Below, piece by piece: positions 56,970-64,000 of a DNA stretch of 64,000 bases (position 1 is the first letter of the stretch; each line of letters begins with the position of its first letter). The stretch is from the NCBI RefSeq assembly GCF_030159995.1, contig NZ_BSNM01000016.1, positions 248,001 to 312,000 of the forward strand, read 5' to 3'. Origin of the DNA: Litoribrevibacter albus. GTDB taxonomy: Bacteria; Pseudomonadota; Gammaproteobacteria; Pseudomonadales; Litoribrevibacteraceae. The position numbers and the translations under genes are program-made. The notes under the pieces were generated by a model. That model saw only the letters and a program-made list of their open reading frames with translations, was not told where the DNA came from and did not search any database.

Positions 56970-58130
56970 TCACAACCCCATCTGCTTGGCGATCATTTCT
57001 TTCATTATCTCCGTCGTCCCGCCACCAATGGCTAGCAATCGGGCATCCCGAGACAAACGTTCCACTACCGTTTCTCTCATATAACCCATACCTCCGAAGA
57101 TCTGTACCGCCTGGTAGGTCACTCGCTCCGCCACACCTGTAGCAAAGTTTTTCGCCATCGAGATTTCTTTGATAGGGTACTGTCCTGCCTGCATTTTTGC
57201 GGCGGCCCGGTAAGTGTATTCACGGGCAATATCGATCTCGGTCGCCATATCCACCAGCTTGTGGCGAGTCACTTGAAATTTACCAATTGGGCGGCCAAAG
57301 GCTTCACGTTCTTTGACGTAAGCAAGCGATTCTTCGAGCGCTATTTGTGCCGTCATGTAACCCATAATGGTCAACATCAAACGTTCTTTAAGGAAGTTGT
57401 TCATAATGCAGATGAATCCGGCATTTTCCTGGCCGATCAAGTTATCCACAGGCACCAGACAATCTTCAAAAAACAGTTCGGCGGTATCACTGGCTCGCCA
57501 ACCGGTTTTCTTTAAGCTCTTGCCCACGGTAAAGCCCGGTGTGCCTTTTTCTATCAGCAACAAGCTAATGCCTTGATAGCCCTCTCCCCCGGTACGAACG
57601 GCAACCGTGTAGTAGTCTGCTCGAACCCCGCTGGTGATGAAGGTTTTACTGCCGTTGACTCGGTAGAAGTCACCTTCCCGTACCGCACGGGTTTTGAGGT
57701 TCGCTACGTCTGAGCCACCACCGGGTTCGGTAATCGCCAAGGCTGCGATCTTTTCACCCGACAACACCTCGGGAACGACTCGTTGCTTTAGCGCCTCCGG
57801 TGCCCAATTCACAATGGGCGGCAAGGCAATATCCAACGACCCTAATCCGGCCACCAAACCACCCGAGGTACTTCTCATGATCTCTTCAGAAAAAGCGACC
57901 TTCATGAACAGATCACCTTCCCCACTGCCCCCTAAGGATTCGGGATAGCCAATGCCTAAAAAACCGGCCTCACCAGCCAAGGGATACAGTTCTCTGGGGA
58001 AGCTTTCTTGCTCTTCCCATTCCGCAATAAAGGGGGAGATGTGCTTGGCAATGAACTTCTGAGCACTGTCTCGCAGCATCTGATGGTCATCGTTGAAGTA
58101 TTGTTGCAGAGAATCCTTATCCACCGTCAT
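56970..58130 (-). CDS. Acyl-CoA dehydrogenase
   Basis: A 386-residue flavoenzyme for the first step of beta-oxidation or a related degradation. It has ALAITEPGGGSDVANLKT (FAD and substrate contacts), KTFITSGVRADYY, ERLMLTIMGYM, EREAFGRPIGKFQVTRHKL and a C-terminal IFGGMGYMRETVVERLSRDAR. Length is typical of the 380-residue families. The preferred acyl-chain length is not visible; the set here (FadH, dienoyl isomerase, acetoacetyl-CoA synthetase) suggests fatty or branched acids. The N-terminus MTVDKDSLQQYFNDDHQML is normal. Monocistronic, minus strand. Confidence 0.92.
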   Translation of the reverse strand: MTVDKDSLQQYFNDDHQMLRDSAQKFIAKHISPFIAEWEEQESFPRELYPLAGEAGFLGIGYPESLGGSGEGDLFMKVAFSEEIMRSTSGGLVAGLGSLDIALPPIVNWAPEALKQRVVPEVLSGEKIAALAITEPGGGSDVANLKTRAVREGDFYRVNGSKTFITSGVRADYYTVAVRTGGEGYQGISLLLIEKGTPGFTVGKSLKKTGWRASDTAELFFEDCLVPVDNLIGQENAGFICIMNNFLKERLMLTIMGYMTAQIALEESLAYVKEREAFGRPIGKFQVTRHKLVDMATEIDIAREYTYRAAAKMQAGQYPIKEISMAKNFATGVAERVTYQAVQIFGGMGYMRETVVERLSRDARLLAIGGGTTEIMKEMIAKQMGL

Positions 58131-58543
58131 AACCCTTTACCTTCTAATCTCTCGTTTTCTGTTCAGGCTGACCTTTAGGCAGCCAAAGCCAGTACAAATT
58201 ACAACCACCTTACTTGTTTTTCACCACAAAACCAAGCAAGCGCTTGATTGATAGAGATTAGCCTCTGAACACCATTTCAGCACTGATCAAACCGGACGAT
58301 TTAGTGGCGCAGATGAAGAAATCAAGCCACCAGGACAAATAGGTTAAATGTCAGTCTTCCCCCTGAACGGCTGTCAGCCAATCGATAATATTCTGCTAGA
58401 GTTATTCTGATGGGGAGTCTGCATCATAGACAAATCCCGATGACATTCATGAACCGATAATCCATTGAAAAGTAGTAGAGTCAGATAGAGATCAGCACCT
58501 GTCTTCCTCTGATTCTTACAACGCACAACCAGAGGGTGTCTCT
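58131..58543. other. Divergent region acyl-CoA dehydrogenase/chemoreceptor
   Basis: 413 bp. Apart from the palindrome at 58233-58250 I find no gene, repeat or terminator. Confidence 0.6.
58233..58250. promoter_or_regulatory. 18-bp palindrome, possible TetR-family operator
   Basis: CAAGCAAGCGCTTGATTG is palindromic at 16 of 18 positions, about 105 bp upstream of the acyl-CoA dehydrogenase start. AnCAAGnnCTTGnT sites are bound by some TetR regulators of lipid degradation. The regulator here is not known. Confidence 0.4.
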
Positions 58544-59860
58544 ATGTTTGGTAATCGATTAAAGCAAGAATACGAAGCGCTGAAGCAAGAGTTACAGTCT
58601 CTCAAACAAATCCACGAAAACTTAAACCAGGAAATGCTGGCAGTGGATTTAGACGCCTCCGGGAAAATAACCAGCATCAACGACAAATTTACCGAGGAAA
58701 CCGGACTCACTGCATCCTACCTTATGGGAAAACACCTCCGGGAGTTGGTCCCAAGAGACTTACAAAACACCGATCACTTCAGACGAATGACCCAGGCACT
58801 TGATCATCAAACATTGTGGATTGGCGCCTGGCAAATCGAAAATCAACAAGGCAAACCCTTTTGGCTACGAGCGGTTCTGACGCCAGTTAAGGATGTAGAA
58901 AACCGTCTGTTGTACTTTATGCTCTATGCAAACAATCTGACCCGGACCATCGAAACATCCCAAGAACATGAGCATTTGATTAAGGCAATGCTACGTTCCA
59001 CTGCAATGATCGAGTTTGATTTAGACGGAAAAATTCTTACGGCCAATGAAAACTTTCTCAACGCAATGGGCTATCGATTAGAAGAAATCCAGGGCAAACA
59101 CCATAAACTCTTTTGTCCCCCTGATGTTCATGAATCCACCGAATACCAAACCTTCTGGTCCAAACTGTGCGACGGGCACTTTATCGCAGATCGATTTAAA
59201 CGCGTCGACAGCCGAGGCAATGAAGTCTGGCTTGAAGCCTCTTATAACCCACTGATGAATGCTCAGGGCAAGTTCTATAAAGTGGTCAAGTTCGCGACCT
59301 TAATCACCGATCAGGTCAATCAGGAAAGAGAGGTGGCCAACGCCGCCAGTATTGCCTTTGAAACATCCAAGGAAACCGATGCCAGCACCCAACGCGGTAT
59401 TCAGGTCATGAAAGAAACCGCCGGAGTTATCCATCAACTGGCCGATCAGATGTCCCTCGCGGCGTCCAGCATCAGTGATCTGGATAAGCAATCGCAAACG
59501 ATTGGGACCATTATTCAAAGCATCAGCAGCATTGCCGAACAAACGAACCTATTGGCGCTAAACGCTGCCATTGAGGCCGCTCGCGCGGGTGAGCAAGGCC
59601 GAGGGTTTGCCGTGGTCGCCGATGAAGTAAGGCAACTTGCCTCACGAACCTCAGAAGCCACTGAAGAAATCATCAATGTAGTGAAGCAGAATCAATCCCT
59701 GACCGCTAATTCAGTTGCGGTCATTGAAGGCAGTCAGGAACATGCGAATCAAGTTCAAAGCCTGGTATCACAAGCCAGTACAGTCATTAATGAAATCAAA
59801 GACGGAGCCCAGAAAGTGGTGGATGCGGTATCGCAGTTTGCCAATCGGCTGTCGCATTAA
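58544..59860 (+). CDS. Cytosolic PAS-PAS methyl-accepting chemoreceptor
   Basis: A 438-residue receptor without transmembrane helices or HAMP. A coiled start ([20 protein letters not shown]) leads to two PAS domains (about 25-140 and 145-260), with the second containing [20 protein letters not shown]. The C-terminal signalling hairpin has the conserved tip region ([20 protein letters not shown], then [17 protein letters not shown]). It is shorter than transmembrane MCPs and resembles Aer-like redox or ligand sensors of soluble type. A BdlA-like dispersal role is also possible. No tail pentapeptide for CheR is seen. Confidence 0.88.
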   Translation: MFGNRLKQEYEALKQELQSLKQIHENLNQEMLAVDLDASGKITSINDKFTEETGLTASYLMGKHLRELVPRDLQNTDHFRRMTQALDHQTLWIGAWQIENQQGKPFWLRAVLTPVKDVENRLLYFMLYANNLTRTIETSQEHEHLIKAMLRSTAMIEFDLDGKILTANENFLNAMGYRLEEIQGKHHKLFCPPDVHESTEYQTFWSKLCDGHFIADRFKRVDSRGNEVWLEASYNPLMNAQGKFYKVVKFATLITDQVNQEREVANAASIAFETSKETDASTQRGIQVMKETAGVIHQLADQMSLAASSISDLDKQSQTIGTIIQSISSIAEQTNLLALNAAIEAARAGEQGRGFAVVADEVRQLASRTSEATEEIINVVKQNQSLTANSVAVIEGSQEHANQVQSLVSQASTVINEIKDGAQKVVDAVSQFANRLSH

Positions 59861-60042
59861 ATGGATGGCCGTTGTAGATCTGTAAATCTCTACTTGTCGA
59901 TCTTCCCTGGGATTCGCAGGGGCGATGCCTGTAGGGATAAAACAGGACATTTTGCTGACTTAGCGGTACTCTATGCACTGATGATTCACCCTTTCTCATC
60001 AAATACGGCAAAACAGCCACCGATATAAACGTCGAGGACAAC

Positions 60043-60681
60043 ATGAGCAAACCTCTGTTAGCACTCTATTTGTTGATCTGTACCGCCACAAGCCTAGCAG
60101 CGTCAGCGACACCGGAAGCACAACAAGCCAAAGTACAGCAATGTGAAACCTGCCATTCGGAAGAACATAACGCAAATGCAGTAGCCGCCTCGGTCGCCCC
60201 TGTATTGAACGGCATGTCAGACTGGTACATTGAACAACAGCTGACCAACTTCCAAATGGGTTATCGAACCAATCAAGGGCCTGACGCAACAGCCATTCAG
60301 CAAGCGCACAACCAGGATGCCATCAATGGCGAAGCCATTTCTCTAATCGCCGATTACTACGATGAACTGGAACACAGATTCAGTGACACCACCTTGGCTG
60401 AAGGCACGTCAGATCTTGCCAATGGCGAAGCCCTGTTTGAAGACCAATGCGCCGCTTGTCATACCAGTGCGTTTGGCCGTTTCCTTAGTGATGGCCCTGA
60501 AATCACATCACTGGAAGCACCCTATATTCTGGAACAACTGAAAGCACTACAAGCTGAACAGCGTAAATTTCAGGAAGAAACCAAGCACCATAGAAAGATG
60601 GTGAAGCGTTTGAAAGAGATGTCCACCCAAGACCTGATCGACATCGTGGGATACATCAGCAAAAATGCACAAAGCCTGTAA
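60043..60681 (+). CDS. Diheme periplasmic cytochrome c
   Basis: The 212-residue product has a signal peptide (about 1-20) and two heme c sites, CETCH at 34-38 and CAACH at 136-140. This is the layout of cytochrome c4-type electron carriers; the C-terminus (STQDLIDIVGYISKNA) fits. It probably shuttles electrons in the periplasm. The stop codon overlaps the first copy of a 16-bp tandem repeat, and a DUF1287 gene follows in the same direction. Confidence 0.88.
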   Translation: MSKPLLALYLLICTATSLAASATPEAQQAKVQQCETCHSEEHNANAVAASVAPVLNGMSDWYIEQQLTNFQMGYRTNQGPDATAIQQAHNQDAINGEAISLIADYYDELEHRFSDTTLAEGTSDLANGEALFEDQCAACHTSAFGRFLSDGPEITSLEAPYILEQLKALQAEQRKFQEETKHHRKMVKRLKEMSTQDLIDIVGYISKNAQSL

Positions 60682-60727
60682 GGCACAGAGTGAGTAAGGT
60701 ACAGAGTGAGTAAGGTACAGAGTGAGT
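60680..60727 (+). repeat. 16-bp unit repeated three times
   Basis: AAGGCACAGAGTGAGT followed by two identical AAGGTACAGAGTGAGT. The first copy carries the cytochrome stop codon; the last ends 9 bp before the next ATG. Confidence 0.95.
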
Positions 60728-60735
60728 AGTTCGGA

Positions 60736-61317
60736 ATGAAAGGTCTGTTGTGTGCCCTGCTACTGCTGACCTCCGGCCTCAGCTTCGCAGAGGTTTCCGC
60801 ACAGCGCTTGGTAGACGCTGCGTTTGAGAGAACCACACATGATGTTCGCTACGATGGGCGCTATCTGTCTATTCCCTACCCTGGCGGAGATGTCCCGGAA
60901 AACATCGGTGTTTGTACCGATGTTGTGATTCGATCTTACCGAGCGCTCGGTATCGATCTCCAGCAACAGGTTCATGAAGACATGCGCCGCCATTTTCAGG
61001 AATATCCCTCAAAACGTATCTGGGGGCTGACCAAACCTGATAGCAACATAGACCACCGGCGCGTGCCGAATCTCCAACGTTTTTTCACCAGACATGGAAC
61101 ACAACTAAAGATTTCTGATAATCCAAACGATTACCAAGCTGGTGACCTCGTCACCTGGATGTTGCCTGGCAATCTGCCACACATAGGCATTGTTACGGAC
61201 CAAACATCCGTCTCTGGTGCTCCGATCATCGTCCACAACATTGGCTGGGGCCCGAAGGCCGAAGACATGCTGTTCGACTATACCATTACCGGTCATTATC
61301 GGTATTTGCCTGAGTGA
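60736..61317 (+). CDS. DUF1287 family exported protein
   Basis: A 193-residue protein with a short signal peptide (LLCALLLLTSGLSFA). The sequence (VRYDGRYLSIPYPGGDVPE, IGVCTDVVIRSYRALGIDLQ, NIDHRRVPNLQRF, YQAGDLVTWMLPGNLPHIGIV) is the DUF1287 pattern, related to NlpC/P60-type folds; conserved Cys, His and Asp are visible (Cys in GVCTDV, His in LPHIGIV). The role may be cell-wall related. It lies behind the cytochrome gene and a tandem repeat; its own ribosome site is weak. Confidence 0.88.
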   Translation: MKGLLCALLLLTSGLSFAEVSAQRLVDAAFERTTHDVRYDGRYLSIPYPGGDVPENIGVCTDVVIRSYRALGIDLQQQVHEDMRRHFQEYPSKRIWGLTKPDSNIDHRRVPNLQRFFTRHGTQLKISDNPNDYQAGDLVTWMLPGNLPHIGIVTDQTSVSGAPIIVHNIGWGPKAEDMLFDYTITGHYRYLPE

Positions 61318-61367
61318 GTGGCTGAGCAGCACCAATTCATACATGGCAGCATGAGATGTATCTAGCC

Positions 61368-61955
61368 TTACCTCAACAAACCACCCAATAAGCCAACCTG
61401 CTCAACCAGTCGTTCGACCACTCGGGATTGATCAGCGCCTTGCGCGCGCTGGTCGAGGGCATCCACCATCGCATCCATTAGAAAGTGGACGGCAACCTGA
61501 CTCAGTTGTGTCAGGCTTTGGCGGCTAACACTGGGGTAGGAAACACGAAGTTCGGAGGCCAATTCACCGGACATTCCCTGAAGCTCTTGTCGAATAGCAT
61601 TGCGTATTTCCAGATGTTCACTGGTGCGGCATTGCTGAATAAAGGTAAACAGCGCGGTATTCGCATCTAAAGTATCAACATAGGTGGTCAGCAGCGCGCT
61701 TAGGGTTAATGTCTCTTTTGTTGCAAGCAGTTCACTGCGCACGCGTCTCAGCAGCACAGAAAACTCATCGATCAGATTAAGCCCCAATTCTTCCATGTCC
61801 TGAAAGTGTCGATAAAACGAAGTAGGTACAACACCTGCGTTCTTGGCGACTTCACGCAATGAAATATTTGAGAAATGCTGCCCTTGCTCGATCAAACCCA
61901 GGGCGGAATCCATCAGTGACTTTCTGGTCTGGCGTTTTCGTTCTTCTCTGCTCAT
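61368..61955 (-). CDS. DesT/FabR-like TetR regulator
   Basis: A 195-residue TetR protein with SREERKRQTRKSLMDSAL, then FSNISLREVAKNAGVVPTSF (helix-turn-helix) and YRHFQDMEELGLNLIDE, which closely resembles E. coli FabR and Pseudomonas DesT. Those proteins sense the ratio of unsaturated to saturated acyl-CoA. It is divergent from a ferredoxin-reductase and desaturase operon, exactly the DesT context of Pseudomonas aeruginosa, and FabR-like palindromes lie between them. A repressor of the desaturase operon is the likely role. Confidence 0.88.
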   Translation of the reverse strand: MSREERKRQTRKSLMDSALGLIEQGQHFSNISLREVAKNAGVVPTSFYRHFQDMEELGLNLIDEFSVLLRRVRSELLATKETLTLSALLTTYVDTLDANTALFTFIQQCRTSEHLEIRNAIRQELQGMSGELASELRVSYPSVSRQSLTQLSQVAVHFLMDAMVDALDQRAQGADQSRVVERLVEQVGLLGGLLR

Positions 61956-62037
61956 GCAACATCTCTTTTCATGACACGTCTTCGATCTACGTTCTAATTC
62001 AAGAACCTTCTCTAGGTTTTCACATTATTTGTGCATG

Positions 62038-62045
62038 AGTGTACA
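62038..62045. promoter_or_regulatory. FabR/DesT-type half-site near the regulator gene
   Basis: AGTGTACA matches one arm of the palindrome at 62193-62210 but has no clear partner. It might mediate autoregulation. Weak. Confidence 0.3.
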
Positions 62046-62192
62046 CCAAGATAATCAAAAAATTCGAGTGATTTTTGCGTACCTTACTCAATCTTCTCAA
62101 GAAAACCAAAATCACCTTGCGATCACATCTATATATAAAGCAGAACACAGCTATTCAATAGCGACAACTCTTTGATTTAGCGCGCCAACATC

Positions 62193-62210
62193 AGTGTACA
62201 AGTGTTGACT
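62193..62210. promoter_or_regulatory. FabR/DesT-like palindromic operator
   Basis: AGTGTACAAGTGTTGACT is an imperfect palindrome (AGT-nn-ACA, AG, TGT-nn-ACT), very like the E. coli fabB FabR site (GCGTACAAGTGTACGC). It lies 57 bp upstream of the reductase ATG. Confidence 0.65.
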
Positions 62211-62233
62211 GAAAACACACGCCCCCATAAGTT

Positions 62234-62251
62234 AGTGAACAGATGTACACA
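62234..62251. promoter_or_regulatory. Second FabR/DesT-like site next to the ribosome site
   Basis: AGTGAACAGATGTACACA, arms matching at 6 of 8 positions, abuts the AAAGGAGT of the reductase gene. Two sites suggest cooperative control. Confidence 0.45.
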
Positions 62252-62266
62252 AAGGAGTACAACATT

Positions 62267-63463
62267 ATGTCTACAAATTTTAAATCAAATGAGTCACGTC
62301 TAATGCCAATGATCGGTATGGCATGGACCTACACATGGCTGTACAAGCTGGGTGAATATTTTTGGCAACACTCCGGCCAGCTACAAGATTACGTAAACTT
62401 TGTTCTTTGCGAAGCTGACCCACGCTGGGATCAACAACGCATGGCTGCACAGATCATTAAGAAAGAGCATCCAACCGCTGACTCCACTACCTTGTGGTTA
62501 AAGCCGCCCGCGAAGTGGCAAGGGTTTAAACCGGGCCAGTATGTGAAGTTCGAATGTGACATCAATGGTAGCCGGGTTCAACGTTGCTATTCATTGTCCA
62601 ACAGCCCGGCAGACTTTAAACAAACCGGCCTGATCAGCATTACCGTTAAGGCGATCCCGAGTGGCAAGGTTTCTAATCATGTAAAAGATCATTTGGCCGA
62701 ATCCGAGCTGGTGTACCTTTCACACGCTCAAGGTGAATTCAGTTACCAAGTGGCTTCTGCTCAAAAAGATAGTACGTCGGAACAACCTAACGATCTAGCC
62801 AGCCATTACCTGTTCTTGGCCGGTGGCAGCGGTATTACGCCAATCAAGTCAATGATTGAGCAGTTGATTGAAGATCGTACTTTCAATCATCCAAAGATCA
62901 CGCTGGTCTATACCGCTCAAACGGAAGCAGATGCGATCTATTTAGAGCGATTAACGTCTTTGGCGAAATCACAGGCCGACTTCGATCTACATTTTCATGC
63001 TAGCCAAGAACACGGCTTCTTAACGGCCAAGCAGCTAAGCCAGTGGATAGAAGCACCAGAAACCACAAGTGCATTTATCTGTGGCCCAAGCGAGTTCATG
63101 GACAGCATGAGTAATGGCCTTAAAAAGCACGGGCTTTCGAACGAGCAGATTCAAATCGAACGTTTTGGCGCGGCCAAACCCGCCATCAAAAGCACCAAGG
63201 GGAAACTCACCACCTACTTTGAGCCTACCGACCAAACACTGATTAACAAGGGTGAACAGTCGTTACTGGAAATGGCGGAAGAGGCTGGATTAAACCCGAA
63301 ATACGGTTGTCGGGCTGGTATCTGCCATGAATGCAAATGTAAGCGCCCGGCAGGCGAATTGATCGACGCTCAAACCGGCGAAGCCATTCCACACGATCAG
63401 GCACATATTCAACCGTGCGTCACCTATGCAGCCAGTGACTTGGTCATTAATGAGTGGAACTAA
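62267..63463 (+). CDS. Ferredoxin-NADP-type reductase for the desaturase (DesC-like)
   Basis: The ATG at 62267 has AAAGGAGT 8 nt upstream. The 398-residue electron-transfer protein has FAD contacts (RCYSLSNSP), an NAD(P) site (GGSGITPIKSMIE, CGPSEFMDS) and a C-terminal plant-type 2Fe-2S domain (YGCRAGICHECKC, then QPCVTY). It would move electrons from NAD(P)H to the fatty-acid desaturase encoded next. The order regulator-reductase-desaturase matches desT-desC-desB; as in that system it lacks a separate ferredoxin. Confidence 0.9.
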   Translation: MSTNFKSNESRLMPMIGMAWTYTWLYKLGEYFWQHSGQLQDYVNFVLCEADPRWDQQRMAAQIIKKEHPTADSTTLWLKPPAKWQGFKPGQYVKFECDINGSRVQRCYSLSNSPADFKQTGLISITVKAIPSGKVSNHVKDHLAESELVYLSHAQGEFSYQVASAQKDSTSEQPNDLASHYLFLAGGSGITPIKSMIEQLIEDRTFNHPKITLVYTAQTEADAIYLERLTSLAKSQADFDLHFHASQEHGFLTAKQLSQWIEAPETTSAFICGPSEFMDSMSNGLKKHGLSNEQIQIERFGAAKPAIKSTKGKLTTYFEPTDQTLINKGEQSLLEMAEEAGLNPKYGCRAGICHECKCKRPAGELIDAQTGEAIPHDQAHIQPCVTYAASDLVINEWN

Positions 63464-63542
63464 TGGAGCAGGCAGAAGCAAAGACGCTTCTATCTTGCTT
63501 CAAGCATCTTCAAAGACAAAAGAAGATATGAGGAACAGAACA

Positions 63543-64000
63543 ATGAACAGCATATTAAAAAATACAGAATTAGCGACAACCACCAGTTTCAACCACTGGA
63601 TGACCGACAAGCAGCTGGAAGCCTTTGGTAAAGAGCTGACCGCACTGCGAGAAGAAACCTTGAAGGAAGTGGGTCAGGAAGACGCTGATTACATTCGCAG
63701 CATCATTCGCAAACAACGCGTCTGTGAGATTTCAGGCCGCGCCCTCATTCATTTCAGTATGAATCCAATTACCTGGTTGGCGGGCGTTGGCCTTCTTTCT
63801 GTCTCCAAAATCATGGAGAACATGGAGATCGGCCACAATGTTATGCACGGTCAATATGACTGGATGAACGACCCGAAACTGAATTCCCAGACTTATGAGT
63901 GGGATACCGTATGTGACTCAGAATCCTGGCGCAAAACTCACAACTATGAGCATCACACCTACACCAATATTCTGGGGAAAGACCGGGATTACGGCTATGC
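63543..64000 (+). CDS. Membrane fatty-acid desaturase (3' truncated by window)
   Basis: The gene starts at ATG 63543, after AGGAAC and 79 bp behind the reductase stop, and stays open to the end of the window (152 codons). Two of the three histidine boxes are visible: HNVMH and HNYEHH, with a membrane segment between SGRALIHFSMNPITWLAGVG and them. It matches acyl-CoA or phospholipid delta-9 desaturases (DesB-like). The remaining helix region and third box lie outside. Confidence 0.9.
   Translation, partial: MNSILKNTELATTTSFNHWMTDKQLEAFGKELTALREETLKEVGQEDADYIRSIIRKQRVCEISGRALIHFSMNPITWLAGVGLLSVSKIMENMEIGHNVMHGQYDWMNDPKLNSQTYEWDTVCDSESWRKTHNYEHHTYTNILGKDRDYGY

Larger units (their letters stand above)
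61956..62266. other. Divergent regulatory region DesT-like/desaturase operon
   Basis: 311 bp with FabR-like elements at 62038, 62193 and 62234 and no additional gene. AAAGGAGT precedes the reductase ATG at 62267. Confidence 0.6.

Overview
The window looks like a chromosomal segment of a marine, free-living Gammaproteobacterium of the Oceanospirillales/Pseudomonadales type. The evidence is the gene content: a FabY-type ketoacyl synthase, a DesT/FabR-like regulator beside a ferredoxin reductase and a desaturase, acetoacetyl-CoA synthetase, FadH, many PAS/c-di-GMP sensors and a full-length LuxP homologue. Base composition is close to balanced by eye (not counted). Distinctly AT-richer patches lie at about 24470-26600 and 52560-53850. 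I saw no rRNA, tRNA or CRISPR array.

Layout. 1-2600: 3' part of glpR and glpD, with tandem GlpR-type operators. 2636-10741: crotonase, a SpoIIAA-like protein, an 832-aa acidic serine-linker lipoprotein, acetoacetyl-CoA synthetase, a YbaK-type editing protein and NudC. 11038-16220: secreted M4-type metalloprotease with PKD and GEVED domains, then a divergent MocR regulator/EamA exporter pair with a cluster of operator-like repeats between them. 16357-20557: FabY-like synthase, dienoyl-CoA isomerase-like crotonase and an ATP-grasp GshB-like ligase behind two large hairpins. 20853-27300: an RHS toxin with an AT-rich kinase-like C-terminal tip, a probable immunity gene, and a graveyard of IS30 and Y1-type transposase remnants with a 137-bp direct repeat. 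27276-30876: TetR/GMC oxidoreductase pair around a palindromic operator, an unknown partner, a zinc-ribbon membrane protein and a periplasmic binding protein. 31010-39681: topoisomerase III, alkaline phosphatase with a Pho-box-like site, FadH, a small secreted protein gene broken by an in-frame TAG, and a second GMC oxidoreductase with a ferredoxin-like cysteine motif. 39936-49871: a signalling block with EAL/HDOD protein, DNA glycosylase, DUF3565, PilJ-domain protein, a LuxP/LuxQ-like pair and a CBS-PAS-GGDEF-EAL protein. 49949-61955: CPA1 antiporter with cyclic-nucleotide-binding-like domain, an AT-rich orphan module with a broken ankyrin gene, DUF3857/transglutaminase membrane protein, acyl-CoA dehydrogenase, soluble PAS chemoreceptor, diheme cytochrome c and DUF1287 protein. 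61368-64000: DesT-like regulator divergent from a reductase/desaturase operon that runs off the window.

How the genes fit together. A large share serves fatty-acid and lipid metabolism (two crotonases, FabY, FadH, acyl-CoA dehydrogenase, acetoacetyl-CoA synthetase, desaturase system, GlpD). A second theme is signalling. The LuxP homologue keeps every AI-2/borate contact residue I could compare with Vibrio LuxP, but its partner kinase lacks the receiver domain of Vibrio LuxQ and is followed by an apparently bifunctional c-di-GMP enzyme. This is the most promising unusual system here. The RHS toxin tip with kinase-like motifs is the second.
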